From: CAZSAT01 sp964604675
GTDB taxonomy: Bacteria; Myxococcota_A; UBA796; CAJQPC01
NCBI GenBank assembly: GCA_964604675.1
Contig: CAZSAT010000024.1
Span: 8,411 to 72,410, forward strand
Length of the DNA stretch: 64,000 nt
Direction: 5' to 3'
Shown one piece after another: positions 41,621 to 49,426 of this stretch (the first letter of the stretch is position 1; each line of letters begins with the position of its first letter). Made by a program: the position numbers and the translations under genes. The notes under the pieces were generated by a model, which was given only the letters and a program-made list of their open reading frames with translations, did no database searches and was not told the origin of the DNA.

Positions 41621-42539
41621 ACCAGTGGATCTCGTCCAGGTCGGGATCGCGCTCGCGGGCCGCCTTCCACGGGTGCGTGGGCAGGTACTTCCAGCCCCCG
41701 TCGCCGAACATGCAGACGATGCTTCCGGTGTCCATGCGCGTCTCGGCGAAGCGCAGCGCTGCGCGCAGCGTGGCACCCGAGGACACGCCCACCACGAGCC
41801 CTTCGCGGGAAGCCACTTCGGCGGTCATCGCGAGGGCGTCCGCAGCTCCGATCAGGTAGCGCGCGTCGAGCAGGGCCAGATCGACCAGCGGCGCCTGCCA
41901 GGCCTCCTCGAGGCAGCGCAGCCCCTGCAGCCGCTCGCCCATGTGAGGCTCCACGCCGATGAGCTTCACGGCCGGATTCTGCTCGCGCAAGCGGCGGCCC
42001 ACGCCCATCAGGGTGCCGCCGGTGCCGATGCCGGCCACGAACGCATCGACCTCCGGGAGGGCCCCTGCGATCTCCGCGCCCGTGGTGCGGTAGTGCACGG
42101 CCGGATTGCAGGGGCTGGTGAACTGCCCGCAGAGGTACCAGCCGTGTTCCTTCGCCAGCCGCTCGGCCAGCTCGATGGCGCCCTTCATGCCGACCCGCGG
42201 CTCGGTCCAGACCACCTCGGCTCCGAGCATCACCAGCAGATCGCGGATGGGCGGCGGCACGGCCTCCGGCACCACCACCGTCAGCGTGTAGCCGCGTTGC
42301 CGCGCGATCATCGCGAGCGCGATGCCGGTGTTGCCGCTCGACGCCTCGACGAGGTGCGCCCCCGGCTCGATGTCGCCGCGGGCCTCGGCACGCTCGACGA
42401 GGCAGAGAGCGACCCGGTCCTTCACCGACCCCGAGGGGTTCGTGCTCTCGAGCTTCGCGAAGATCCGCAGGCCCGGTCGGGGTGCGAAGCGCGGCAGCTC
42501 GACCAGCGGGGTGTCGCCGATCAGGGAGAGCACGCTCAC
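41616..42539 (-). CDS. cysM: PLP-dependent cysteine synthase (CysM/CysK family)
   Basis: A 307-residue fold-type II PLP enzyme. The Schiff-base lysine is Lys40 in NPSGSVKDR, the substrate loop SSGNTG is at 67-72, and the phosphate loop is GIGTGGTL. The C-terminus GDGGWKYLPTHPW resembles CysM-type enzymes. It would make cysteine from O-acetylserine or O-phosphoserine and a sulfide donor in the cytosol. The start is GTG 42539, overlapping the stop of the 142-residue gene (GTGA). It is last in an operon with that gene and a JAMM-like gene. The CysK versus CysM choice cannot be settled here. Confidence 0.88.
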   Translation of the reverse strand: MSVLSLIGDTPLVELPRFAPRPGLRIFAKLESTNPSGSVKDRVALCLVERAEARGDIEPGAHLVEASSGNTGIALAMIARQRGYTLTVVVPEAVPPPIRDLLVMLGAEVVWTEPRVGMKGAIELAERLAKEHGWYLCGQFTSPCNPAVHYRTTGAEIAGALPEVDAFVAGIGTGGTLMGVGRRLREQNPAVKLIGVEPHMGERLQGLRCLEEAWQAPLVDLALLDARYLIGAADALAMTAEVASREGLVVGVSSGATLRAALRFAETRMDTGSIVCMFGDGGWKYLPTHPWKAARERDPDLDEIHWW

Positions 42540-42964
42540 TCGGTGTCGATGCTCACGGCGTAGCGGGCCTGGTAGAGCTCCAGGCGGCTGGCGAGCTGCT
42601 CGATGGCGACCTCGGCGGCGGCCTGCACCTCACCTGCGGCGTGCTGGGCGGCGGCGGCCTTCAGCTTCATGCCGGTGTCGTCGCGCACGCGGACCGCCGC
42701 GTAGGGCGTCCCCAGCTCTTCCACCCCGCTCGTGGCGGCCGCGTACGCGGCCTCCGCGTTGCCAGCGTGGAGGAGCGCCTGCGCCACGCCGACCCAGGCC
42801 TGCCCGGCGGCCGCGCGGCTGTGGTCTTCGCCGGGGGGGGCGCTCACGTGGGCGGTCACGGTGATGCCTTCGTGGCTGCGCTCGATGGTCACGACAGCGT
42901 CCGGAACGGGAGGGGAGAGTGCCTGGACCGGGGCGGCCAGCAGCACCCAGAGGGCGGTGAGCAT
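42536..42964 (-). CDS. exported hypothetical protein
   Basis: A 142-residue protein with the short signal MLTALWVLLAAPVQA. The mature part starts with a beta stretch (AVVTIERSHEGITVTAHVSA) and continues as Ala-rich helices (QAWVGVAQALLHAGNAEAAY, HAAGEVQAAAEVAIEQLASR). It has no Cys, no di-Gly tail and no recognisable family. It is locked between the JAMM-like gene (ATGA overlap) and the cysteine synthase gene (GTGA overlap), so it is surely co-translated with both. The function is unknown; it might be a periplasmic partner of the JAMM-like protein. Confidence 0.7.
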   Translation of the reverse strand: MLTALWVLLAAPVQALSPPVPDAVVTIERSHEGITVTAHVSAPPGEDHSRAAAGQAWVGVAQALLHAGNAEAAYAAATSGVEELGTPYAAVRVRDDTGMKLKAAAAQHAAGEVQAAAEVAIEQLASRLELYQARYAVSIDTE

Positions 42965-43824
42965 CAGTTGATCCTCTTCAGGGTTCCGCCAGCCGCGCCC
43001 TTGTAGAGCACGAGCCCGTACTTCGACGCGGTGATCTTCGCAGCATGCTCGGCGTCCGCCACGAAGTCGCTCCCGTCGAAGTTGGCGTCCCAGGTGGCTT
43101 GGATCTCGTTGTAGAGATCCTCGCGCTCTCGATCGTCCAGACCCGAGGTCTTCGCCTCCCATTCCGAGGTCGTCGCGACCGCGTACACCGTGTCACCGGA
43201 CTGCACGAGGGAGAGCCGGTGGTCCTGGTAGAGCATCGCGCCGTAGTCACCGCCGCTGAAGGCCACCCCCGTGAAGCCACCTTCCTTCTTGGTGTAGGGG
43301 TGCGTGTGCACGTCGGCGAGGATGGTCTCGCCCGCCTTCGCGTCGTCGTAGTTGGTCTCGAACCAGCCTGCAGCCTGCGAGGTTCCGCGGCGCCAGGTCA
43401 CCTTGCCGTCGCCGTCGGTGACGAGGATGCCGCCGTGCTCCGCGGCCTTGTTGGGCTTCGGCAGGCTGTCGTCCCAGCTGTCCTGCAGGCCCGTCTGCAG
43501 CGCTGACGGGATCGTCAGGGTCTTCGGCGCATCGGCCGCCTTCGGCGTGTCCCCCTGGGTCACGGCCCTGAAGGAGCCGGGGAGGGGCTTGGGCTTGAGC
43601 TCGCCGCCCCCGGGCTTGAGCTCGCCGCCCCCGGGCTTGAGCTCGCCGCCCCCGGGCTTGATCTCCGCCTTCCTGGCGCCGCGTGGCTTCTGCCGGTCGG
43701 CGCCGTCCATGACGGAGGCGAGGTCCTGGGCCAGCGACGACGTGGGCGCCCCGTCGCAAGCCCACGCGGGGCCACCGAGGCCGAAGCCCAGGAGGAGCAG
43801 CAGGAGAACGCGAAGCGCAGCCAT
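42964..43824 (-). CDS. exported JAMM/MPN-like (possibly DUF4329-type) protein with a GGGELKP repeat
   Basis: A 286-residue protein with a clear signal (MAALRVLLLLLLGFGLGG, AWA cleavage). Residues about 56-78 are three exact GGGELKP repeats, a flexible spacer. The C-terminal domain carries ADVHTHP (His173, His175) and, 15 residues on, FSGGD (Ser190, Asp193), matching the His-x-His...Ser-x-x-Asp zinc signature of JAMM peptidases and of the related DUF4329 domains. A glutamate candidate lies upstream in WFETNYD. Activity would be periplasmic or extracellular. It heads the operon with 42536 and the cysteine synthase gene. Peptidase activity is an inference from four residues. Confidence 0.7.
   Translation of the reverse strand: MAALRVLLLLLLGFGLGGPAWACDGAPTSSLAQDLASVMDGADRQKPRGARKAEIKPGGGELKPGGGELKPGGGELKPKPLPGSFRAVTQGDTPKAADAPKTLTIPSALQTGLQDSWDDSLPKPNKAAEHGGILVTDGDGKVTWRRGTSQAAGWFETNYDDAKAGETILADVHTHPYTKKEGGFTGVAFSGGDYGAMLYQDHRLSLVQSGDTVYAVATTSEWEAKTSGLDDREREDLYNEIQATWDANFDGSDFVADAEHAAKITASKYGLVLYKGAAGGTLKRIN
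43591..43661 (-). repeat. 21-bp tandem repeat, 3.4 copies
   Basis: The 21-bp unit starting GGGCTTGAGCTCGCCGCC on the plus strand occurs exactly at 43591, 43612 and 43633, with a partial fourth copy at 43654. It encodes the GGGELKP repeats and could vary in copy number between strains. Confidence 0.85.
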
Positions 43825-43843
43825 CAGGAGACCATCCGCTCCG

Positions 43844-43853
43844 AGCGTACACT
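43844..43853. promoter_or_regulatory. back-to-back -10 elements AGCGTACACT
   Basis: The decamer gives TACGCT on minus (43849-43844, 19 nt before ATG 43824) and TACACT on plus (43848-43853, 8 nt before GTG 43862). The two hexamers share the central TA. Confidence 0.55.
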
Positions 43854-43861
43854 CCCGGAGC

Positions 43862-45646
43862 GTGCGTCCCGCCTACGAATCGATTGCAGTGGCCCTCGCG
43901 GCGGTCGTGGCGGTGGCGCCGGCGGCTCTGCCGGGCGGCGAGCTGTACCTGGACAACGCGCCGCACCTGGTGGAGCTGAAGCTCCTGGCCGAGCAGGTGC
44001 TTCCGCGCACGCTCTGGTTCACGGGCTGGGCCGACGGCCCGCTGGCCGGCTTCGCGGTGGGCGAGCTGAACGCGCCGTTGGCGTGGACGCCTGTCGCGCT
44101 GCTCGTCGCGCTCGGCGTGCCGATCGTGCCGATCTACGCGCTGGCGGTGCTGGCGAGCAACGTGGTGCTGGGCCTTGGGATGCTGCGCTTGGCGCGTCGG
44201 GTGCTTCCCGCTGGCGCGCTGGTGGCGGCGCTGCTCGCGGTGAGCGCGCCAGCCGATCTCTACGGCATCGGTGGTGCCACGGGAGGGATGTGGCCGTTCC
44301 GGCTCGCCTGCGGCCTCGGCCTGTGGTGGTGGTCGGGCGCGCGTGGGGCCGTGCGCGATGCCATCTGGTTGTCGGTCGTGCTGCTCACGCACACCTACGC
44401 AGGCGTGATGGCCTTCTGCTACCTGCTGATCGCCAACCGCCGTCGCGCCCTGTTGCCCATCGGCGTCGCGGCTCTGGTCACGGCGGCCTTCTGGGGCCCC
44501 ATCGCGTTCGGCGGGCTCACCGAAGGCCTTCGCGCCCCGTACCCCTGGTCCCCCATGGAGGTCGGCCTCCTCCACCTGGTGCCGGTCGACGTCTTCGCCT
44601 GGCAGCTCGGCGCTCTCGCGCTGCTGGGTGGCTACTGGAGCCTGGGCTGGGCGGTGGTGGTGGTGGTGGCCGCGGGCTGGGCGCTGTCTCGTTCCCTTCC
44701 CCCGCTCGTGCCGTCGATCGCGCTCGCTGCGGTCGCGCTCGTCCTCCTCGTGCACCTCGGCCTGCTCGGCCCCAACCCCTGGCGCTACCTGGTGGCGTTT
44801 CGCCTGGGGTTGTGCCTCCTTGCGGCGCCCTGGGTGCCCAGGGCCCTGGCCGCGCTGCTCCCCCTGCTGGCGCTGGCGGTTGGCTGGCAGGAGACCACCC
44901 GCTGTGTCGGCTCCTCGGCACCGGTCTGTGACGCGCTCGAGAGCACCTGGGCGGCCCTGGACGCTCGGTCGCCCCAGGGGCTGGTGTTCCACCAGGATCC
45001 ATTCTGGAAGCCCGATGCGCCCGGTGCCCTGGCCCAGGGCCACGTCGGCGCGATGATCTCGGTGGTGACCGACCTGCCCGTGATCGGTAGCTGGTACGGC
45101 GTCACTCCCATCGCGACCGTGGCTCCCACGGCGTCGGACGTTCGCGTGATGTTCGGCCGCGAAGAGGGCGCCATGCTCGCGGATCCAGAAGGCCTCTATG
45201 CCCGCTTCCGTCGGCTCGGCGTGGGCTCGGTGGTCTCGGTCACGGCGGCGTTCGCCGACTTCCTCGACGCGGATCCGCGCTACGAGCGTGTCAGCCGCAC
45301 AGGCCCCCTTGGCGCCTGGACCCTCGTCGATGCGCCCCAGGGTGCGGTGGGTGCGGCCAGGGGCGCCGTCACGGTGGTCAGCTCCCGCGCGGGTGCGCTG
45401 GAGGCCGACGTGCCCGCGGGGCCACTCCGGATCCGCCGGAGCCATCACCCCTGGTGGACGGCCAGCCTCGATGGTGCTCCGCTCGAGCTCGAGCGCAGCG
45501 AGCTCGGCTTGATGGTCGCGCACGCTCCAGGCGCGGGGCGGCTCGCGCTGGCCTGGACACCACGCGCTCGCGGCTTCCGGTGGTTGAGCCTGGTGGGCCT
45601 GCTCGTCCTGTTCGGGGCCTACCGCCGCTCGATGACCACCGTGTAG
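43862..45646 (+). CDS. polytopic membrane protein (YfhO/GT-C-like)
   Basis: A 594-residue protein with about ten transmembrane helices and a soluble C-terminal domain. The first loop carries GGELYLDNAPHLVELKLLAE, with acidic residues expected of GT-C lipid-linked glycosyltransferases, and the pattern of helices matches the other two membrane proteins at 50870-52666 and 58302-59765. The late region (WWTASLDGAPLELERSELGL) resembles the C-terminal beta domain of YfhO-like proteins. YfhO in Gram-positive bacteria decorates lipoteichoic acid; the substrate here is unknown. It starts at GTG 43862. The last 28 bp overlap the convergent barrel/TonB-C gene. Confidence 0.72.
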   Translation: MRPAYESIAVALAAVVAVAPAALPGGELYLDNAPHLVELKLLAEQVLPRTLWFTGWADGPLAGFAVGELNAPLAWTPVALLVALGVPIVPIYALAVLASNVVLGLGMLRLARRVLPAGALVAALLAVSAPADLYGIGGATGGMWPFRLACGLGLWWWSGARGAVRDAIWLSVVLLTHTYAGVMAFCYLLIANRRRALLPIGVAALVTAAFWGPIAFGGLTEGLRAPYPWSPMEVGLLHLVPVDVFAWQLGALALLGGYWSLGWAVVVVVAAGWALSRSLPPLVPSIALAAVALVLLVHLGLLGPNPWRYLVAFRLGLCLLAAPWVPRALAALLPLLALAVGWQETTRCVGSSAPVCDALESTWAALDARSPQGLVFHQDPFWKPDAPGALAQGHVGAMISVVTDLPVIGSWYGVTPIATVAPTASDVRVMFGREEGAMLADPEGLYARFRRLGVGSVVSVTAAFADFLDADPRYERVSRTGPLGAWTLVDAPQGAVGAARGAVTVVSSRAGALEADVPAGPLRIRRSHHPWWTASLDGAPLELERSELGLMVAHAPGAGRLALAWTPRARGFRWLSLVGLLVLFGAYRRSMTTV

Positions 45647-46857
45647 AGGAACTCCACGGGCACCGCCGCCCCATCCTCCAACAGCGGCTCGAAGCGCCAC
45701 TGCCAGACCGCCTGCATGGTCGGCTTCAAGAACACCGACTCGCAGACCTCGGGCTTGATGTTGACCGGGGTGCCGCTCTTGTCGACGAAGAAGCGCACGG
45801 TGCAGGTCCCCGTGTCCACGGCCGCGTCGAGGCCCAGCGGGAAGATCGGGTCGATGCGTTCGGCGATGGCGACCTCCGACCAGTGCACCTGCGTGTTGTC
45901 GACGCGGTCATCGGACGGCTCGGCGTCCACGCTGCCGAGCGCCTCCTCGATCGTGATGCCCTCGACCGCGACGGGCTCGTCATCGGGCTCCACCAGCGCG
46001 GTCGGCTCGTCCTCGAGCTCGCGCAGCTGCTCGAGCATCTCGGCCAGCTCGGCGTCGAACATCTCGGCGTCGAGGTCGGGGGTGGCGTCCTGGTAGAAGC
46101 GCGCGCTCAGGCGCACGCCGCCGGCAAAGTACTGGCGGTCGACGCCGTCGCGGCCTTCGAGGTCGCGGGGCTCCCACTGGGTCCGGTGCTCCGCCCAGCC
46201 GCCCAGCACCCACGCCTGCTTGGAGCGCAGCCAGGAGAGTCCGAGCTCGGCGTTGAGCGCCGTCTCGTGACGGGTCGTGTTCACGTCGCCGTTGCGGTGG
46301 CGGTTCGTGGTGCGGCCCTTGGCGTCGAGCCGGGTCTGCAGGCCCAGGGGACCCGCGATGCGCGCGATGGTCTCGCCGCCGATGCCCATGCCTGCGGAGA
46401 TGTAGTGCTTGAGTCGCTGGTCGTCGTCCTGGTCGGTGTTGGAGAATCCGAGCAGGGTGAGCGACACCGGGCTGAAGACGCGCCACTGGGTGCGGCCGTT
46501 GTCCCCGGCCTTCCAGACCTCCTCCCAGGTGCCGAGCAGCAAGCCCAGGTCGAAGGCGTCGCCCAGCTCCGGACGCACGCGCATCGACAGCAGCATGGAG
46601 TCCAGGGAGAGGTTGTCGACCACCACGCCGCGTTCTGGATCGCTGGAGAGCCGGATGCGCGCGCTCTCGCCGGTGCCGGTGTGGTCGGCCAGGGAGTCCT
46701 TCGTGCGCCGCCACATGATGTCCATGCCGGTGGCGTCGAGCTGTGCGCCTTCTGCGAGCACCACCTCGCCCACCTCGTGGGCGTAGGGCCCGACCCCCAG
46801 CTCCTGGTGGTCCGGGCTCGGGAAGAGCGTGAGGGCGGTCGTGGCGAGCAGGTCCAT
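45619..46857 (-). CDS. beta-barrel-like protein with a C-terminal TonB-C domain
   Basis: A 412-residue protein. The first 265 or so residues look like an outer membrane beta barrel (MRVRPELGDAFDLGLLLGTW, QWRVFSPVSLTLLGFS, HYISAGMGIGG, AELGLSWLRSKQAWVLGGWA). An acidic linker follows (residues about 275-325). The final 90 residues (VRFFVDKSGTPVNIKPEVCE, KPTMQAVWQWRFEP, PVEFLYTVVIERR) form a TonB C-terminal-like (AgmX/TonB_C) domain. A barrel joined to a TonB-C domain is unusual. The N-terminal signal is short and weak. It is last in the operon that begins at 49335, 2 bp after the lipoprotein gene. Confidence 0.7.
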   Translation of the reverse strand: MDLLATTALTLFPSPDHQELGVGPYAHEVGEVVLAEGAQLDATGMDIMWRRTKDSLADHTGTGESARIRLSSDPERGVVVDNLSLDSMLLSMRVRPELGDAFDLGLLLGTWEEVWKAGDNGRTQWRVFSPVSLTLLGFSNTDQDDDQRLKHYISAGMGIGGETIARIAGPLGLQTRLDAKGRTTNRHRNGDVNTTRHETALNAELGLSWLRSKQAWVLGGWAEHRTQWEPRDLEGRDGVDRQYFAGGVRLSARFYQDATPDLDAEMFDAELAEMLEQLRELEDEPTALVEPDDEPVAVEGITIEEALGSVDAEPSDDRVDNTQVHWSEVAIAERIDPIFPLGLDAAVDTGTCTVRFFVDKSGTPVNIKPEVCESVFLKPTMQAVWQWRFEPLLEDGAAVPVEFLYTVVIERR

Positions 46858-46859
46858 GG

Positions 46860-47498
46860 TCAGTCCAGGAGGTCGTCGGTGTCGGTGTCCTCGAAGGCGC
46901 CGAAGAGATCGGTGGGGCCGTACTCCAACAGGCCCAGGTACTCGAAGAGCTCGATGCTCTCTGCACAGTGTGCGGCATCGAAGCGACCCGCCACCTCGAT
47001 GTCGTCGAACGAGAAGGTGCCTTCAGCGGCGTCGTCGTCGAGGCGGGTGAGCTCCACCTCGCCGCTTCCGGCCTCGCGCACGTCGTAGTCCACCGGTGCG
47101 TACGAACGGAGCAGGCCACCGTCGTAGTCGAGCTCGGCTTCGTTCACGCCCATGTAGAGGCCTTCGGACCACCGTGCCTGGGCTTCAGCCGTTCCCGCGA
47201 CATCGTAGGTGCCCAGGGCATCGCCGCCGGTGCGCTTCAGCCACAGCACCAGGTTGCGCGCGTCTTCGCGGAAGAGCGCGGTGGCCACGTCGAGCAGGGC
47301 GGCCTCGACCAGCGCAGGGTCGTCCTCGTCGTCGGTGGTGGAGAGCTCGCAGCCGAGCTTGCTGTTGCTCAGGAGCAGGATCACCGTGTCGGTTCCGTCG
47401 ATCGTGCCCTTGATCCACATGGCGGTCTCGAGCTCGCTTCGGCCGCCGGGGTAGCTCACCCAGCCCTGGCCACACGCGATCGCGGTCAGCAGCATCAT
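46860..47498 (-). CDS. hypothetical lipoprotein
   Basis: A 212-residue predicted lipoprotein with a very short signal, MMLLTAIAC (Cys9). The mature part is beta-rich and acidic (AMWIKGTIDGTDTVILLLSN, TFSFDDIEVAGRFDAAHC, ending in a run of Asp). Three further Cys residues may form disulfides. No family is recognised. Its ATG overlaps the radical SAM stop by one base (TGATG), so it belongs with the two radical SAM genes and the barrel/TonB-C gene. It may be a substrate or periplasmic partner of that system; this is a guess. Confidence 0.72.
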   Translation of the reverse strand: MMLLTAIACGQGWVSYPGGRSELETAMWIKGTIDGTDTVILLLSNSKLGCELSTTDDEDDPALVEAALLDVATALFREDARNLVLWLKRTGGDALGTYDVAGTAEAQARWSEGLYMGVNEAELDYDGGLLRSYAPVDYDVREAGSGEVELTRLDDDAAEGTFSFDDIEVAGRFDAAHCAESIELFEYLGLLEYGPTDLFGAFEDTDTDDLLD

Positions 47499-48271
47499 CA
47501 GAAGCTCTGCGCTCCTCGAAGGCGGGTGCCGGCCGCGGCGTCGACCAGCCCCAGGTCGCGGCACACCCCTGCATGCAGGGCGTCCATCGCGACCTGATCC
47601 GCCGCGTTCAGGGGTCGGAAGTAGATGGCATCGCGGTCGGAGCAGGGCCAGTCCACCGTCTGTTCGTAGTCACGCCCCAGCTCGTCGAGAAGACCTGCCC
47701 AGTGATCCCGGAAGGCGCGGGCCTCGTGGGCGTTGTCGGGCTGCACCACGAAGGCCATGTGGGCGTACGGGCGCTCGCCTCCCATCTCCTGCCGCACCCG
47801 GAGGAAGCGCTCGACGTTTCGGAACACCCTGTCGCGGTGGTCGGCGCCCTTCACCTCGCGGTAGCTCTCGGCGCTGAAGGCGTCGATGGAGAAGTGCAGG
47901 AAGCGAAAGCACTCGGGGTCGGTGGTCCGGGCGTTCGCCAGCCGCACCAGGAGGCGCGCGCGCGCCTCGTTGAAGACCACGGCGTTGGTGTGGAGCTTGA
48001 ACTCGTGGAACAGCTTGCGGCCCTGGTTCACCGCGAAGGCGTACTCGACGAAGGCGTCGAACTGGGGGTGGATGGTCGGTTCGCCGAGCCAGTGCGGGCA
48101 GAGGTGGATCTCGTCGTGGCTCTGGCTCAAGCCCTGCAGCGTGCTGCGCCAGGTGTCCCAGGGCATGAAGCGATGGGGCACCCCATGGGCCTCGTCGCGG
48201 AGGGACTGGCTGCACATCTTGCAACGGATGTTGCAGTGGTCGGTGAGCTCGAGGTTGAGGTTGACCTGCAC
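47498..48271 (-). CDS. radical SAM protein
   Basis: A 257-residue protein with the [4Fe-4S]-binding CxxxCxxC in CNIRCKMC (Cys13, 17, 20), followed by GEPTIHPQFDAF and LHFSIDAFSAESYREVKGAD typical of the radical SAM TIM barrel. The C-terminal end is short, and Cys-rich auxiliary-cluster sites are few (one in VDWPCSDR and one in HAGVCRD). The GTG start shares its G with the TAG stop of the preceding radical SAM gene. The two probably act in one modification pathway on a peptide or small molecule not identified here. Confidence 0.85.
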   Translation of the reverse strand: MQVNLNLELTDHCNIRCKMCSQSLRDEAHGVPHRFMPWDTWRSTLQGLSQSHDEIHLCPHWLGEPTIHPQFDAFVEYAFAVNQGRKLFHEFKLHTNAVVFNEARARLLVRLANARTTDPECFRFLHFSIDAFSAESYREVKGADHRDRVFRNVERFLRVRQEMGGERPYAHMAFVVQPDNAHEARAFRDHWAGLLDELGRDYEQTVDWPCSDRDAIYFRPLNAADQVAMDALHAGVCRDLGLVDAAAGTRLRGAQSF

Positions 48272-49335
48272 TAGAGGTGGCTCGCGATGACGCGCTCGTG
48301 CGCGAGGATGTTGGGGCTGCACTCCCGGCAGCGGGGGAGGGGATCCCCCGCCAGCATGCCTTCGCGCACCCGCTCGAGGAAGGCGCTGCGTTCCCAGACC
48401 TCCTGGACCGGGGTGTCGGACACGGAGCTGCCCTCGCCCGCCAACACGCAACAGGGGCTGGTGCGTCCGTCGGCCTGGACGACCAGGTAGTGCCAGGCCT
48501 TGAGGCAGGGCGCATCCTTGAAGGGGTCGCCCGTGACCGTTGGTGCCTCGGGTGCCGTGGTGCCGCGCTGCAGCTTTCGCGGGTCCAGGAAGTTCGCAAG
48601 GGTGGTGGCGATGCCGAGCGACTCGGCGAGCTGGAGCGCTTCCCGGGCCAGAGCGGGCACCTCGGCGCGTTCGTCGTCCGAGAGCTGGAGGGCCTGCTGC
48701 TCCGGCTGGTAGGCGATCAGCGCGTCGAAGTCGACGCGGAAGCACCCCAGCGCGTGGGCGAGCCGGACCATGTCGGAGAGGGTGCGGTGGTTCTGGTTGG
48801 TGAGCACGAAGTGGAGCGCGAGCCGAGGGTGTTCGAGGCCAGCCCGTTGCTTGGCGACGTTCAGGCGGCAGAGGTGCTTCACGGTCTTGTCGAAGGCGCC
48901 GGCCTGGCCCCGCAGGCGGTCGTGGATGGCGGCGGTGGGCCCGTCGACACTCACGTGGACCTCGTCCCAGCCGGTGTGGAGCAGCTGGTCGACGAAGCCG
49001 GGCGGGAAGATGGTCCCGTTGGTGGTGAGGATGCCCTCCATCCCCAGTTCCTTGGCGCGCCGCATGACCGCTGGCGTGGCCTGGCGGCGGACCAGGGGCT
49101 CACCGCCGCCGAGCACGAACAGGCGCGTGGCGCCGAGGGCGGCAGCCTCTTCCACGATCTCGATCAACCGCAGGTCGGAGAGCTCGTCGGTGGGCTTCTG
49201 GTGCCGAAGGGTGGTGTCGCAGAAGCTGCAGGAGAGGTTGCAGACCAAGGTCGGATAGAGCTCGAGCGTGACCGGTCCCTGGGGGCCGTTCTCCCAGCGC
49301 CGAATGCGGGCCGCGATGGTTGCGGGGTCGCCCAT
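48271..49335 (-). CDS. radical SAM/SPASM-type protein
   Basis: A 354-residue protein. CNLSCSFC near residue 31 is the CxxxCxxC cluster motif, FVLGGGEPLVRR and VHVSVDGPTAAIHDRLRGQA match the SAM-binding barrel, and the C-terminal CLKAWHYLVVQADGRTSPCC with LPRCRECSPN is a SPASM-like auxiliary cluster region, as in peptide-modifying enzymes of the PqqE/anSME type. It starts at ATG 49335, 7 nt after TACGCT, so it may be leaderless. It heads the operon down to 45619. No small precursor peptide was found beside it. Confidence 0.87.
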   Translation of the reverse strand: MGDPATIAARIRRWENGPQGPVTLELYPTLVCNLSCSFCDTTLRHQKPTDELSDLRLIEIVEEAAALGATRLFVLGGGEPLVRRQATPAVMRRAKELGMEGILTTNGTIFPPGFVDQLLHTGWDEVHVSVDGPTAAIHDRLRGQAGAFDKTVKHLCRLNVAKQRAGLEHPRLALHFVLTNQNHRTLSDMVRLAHALGCFRVDFDALIAYQPEQQALQLSDDERAEVPALAREALQLAESLGIATTLANFLDPRKLQRGTTAPEAPTVTGDPFKDAPCLKAWHYLVVQADGRTSPCCVLAGEGSSVSDTPVQEVWERSAFLERVREGMLAGDPLPRCRECSPNILAHERVIASHL

Positions 49336-49342
49336 GGAGGGC

Positions 49343-49348
49343 AGCGTA
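49343..49348 (-). promoter_or_regulatory. leaderless-type -10 TACGCT
   Basis: TACGCTgccctccATG on the minus strand; 7 nt from hexamer to the start codon of the radical SAM/SPASM gene. Confidence 0.5.
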
Positions 49349-49426
49349 CCCCGGTGCTTGGCGCGATCGTCGGGTTGACGGCTACCAGGCGACGAAGTAT
49401 CCGGCGCCGCTTCTGCGGAGGTACCG

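Noticed and set aside
41616..43824. Direct equivalence to the mycobacterial Mec-CysO-CysM operon
   Set aside because: The JAMM-like protein is exported and the middle protein has no di-Gly end, so it is reported only as a weak parallel.
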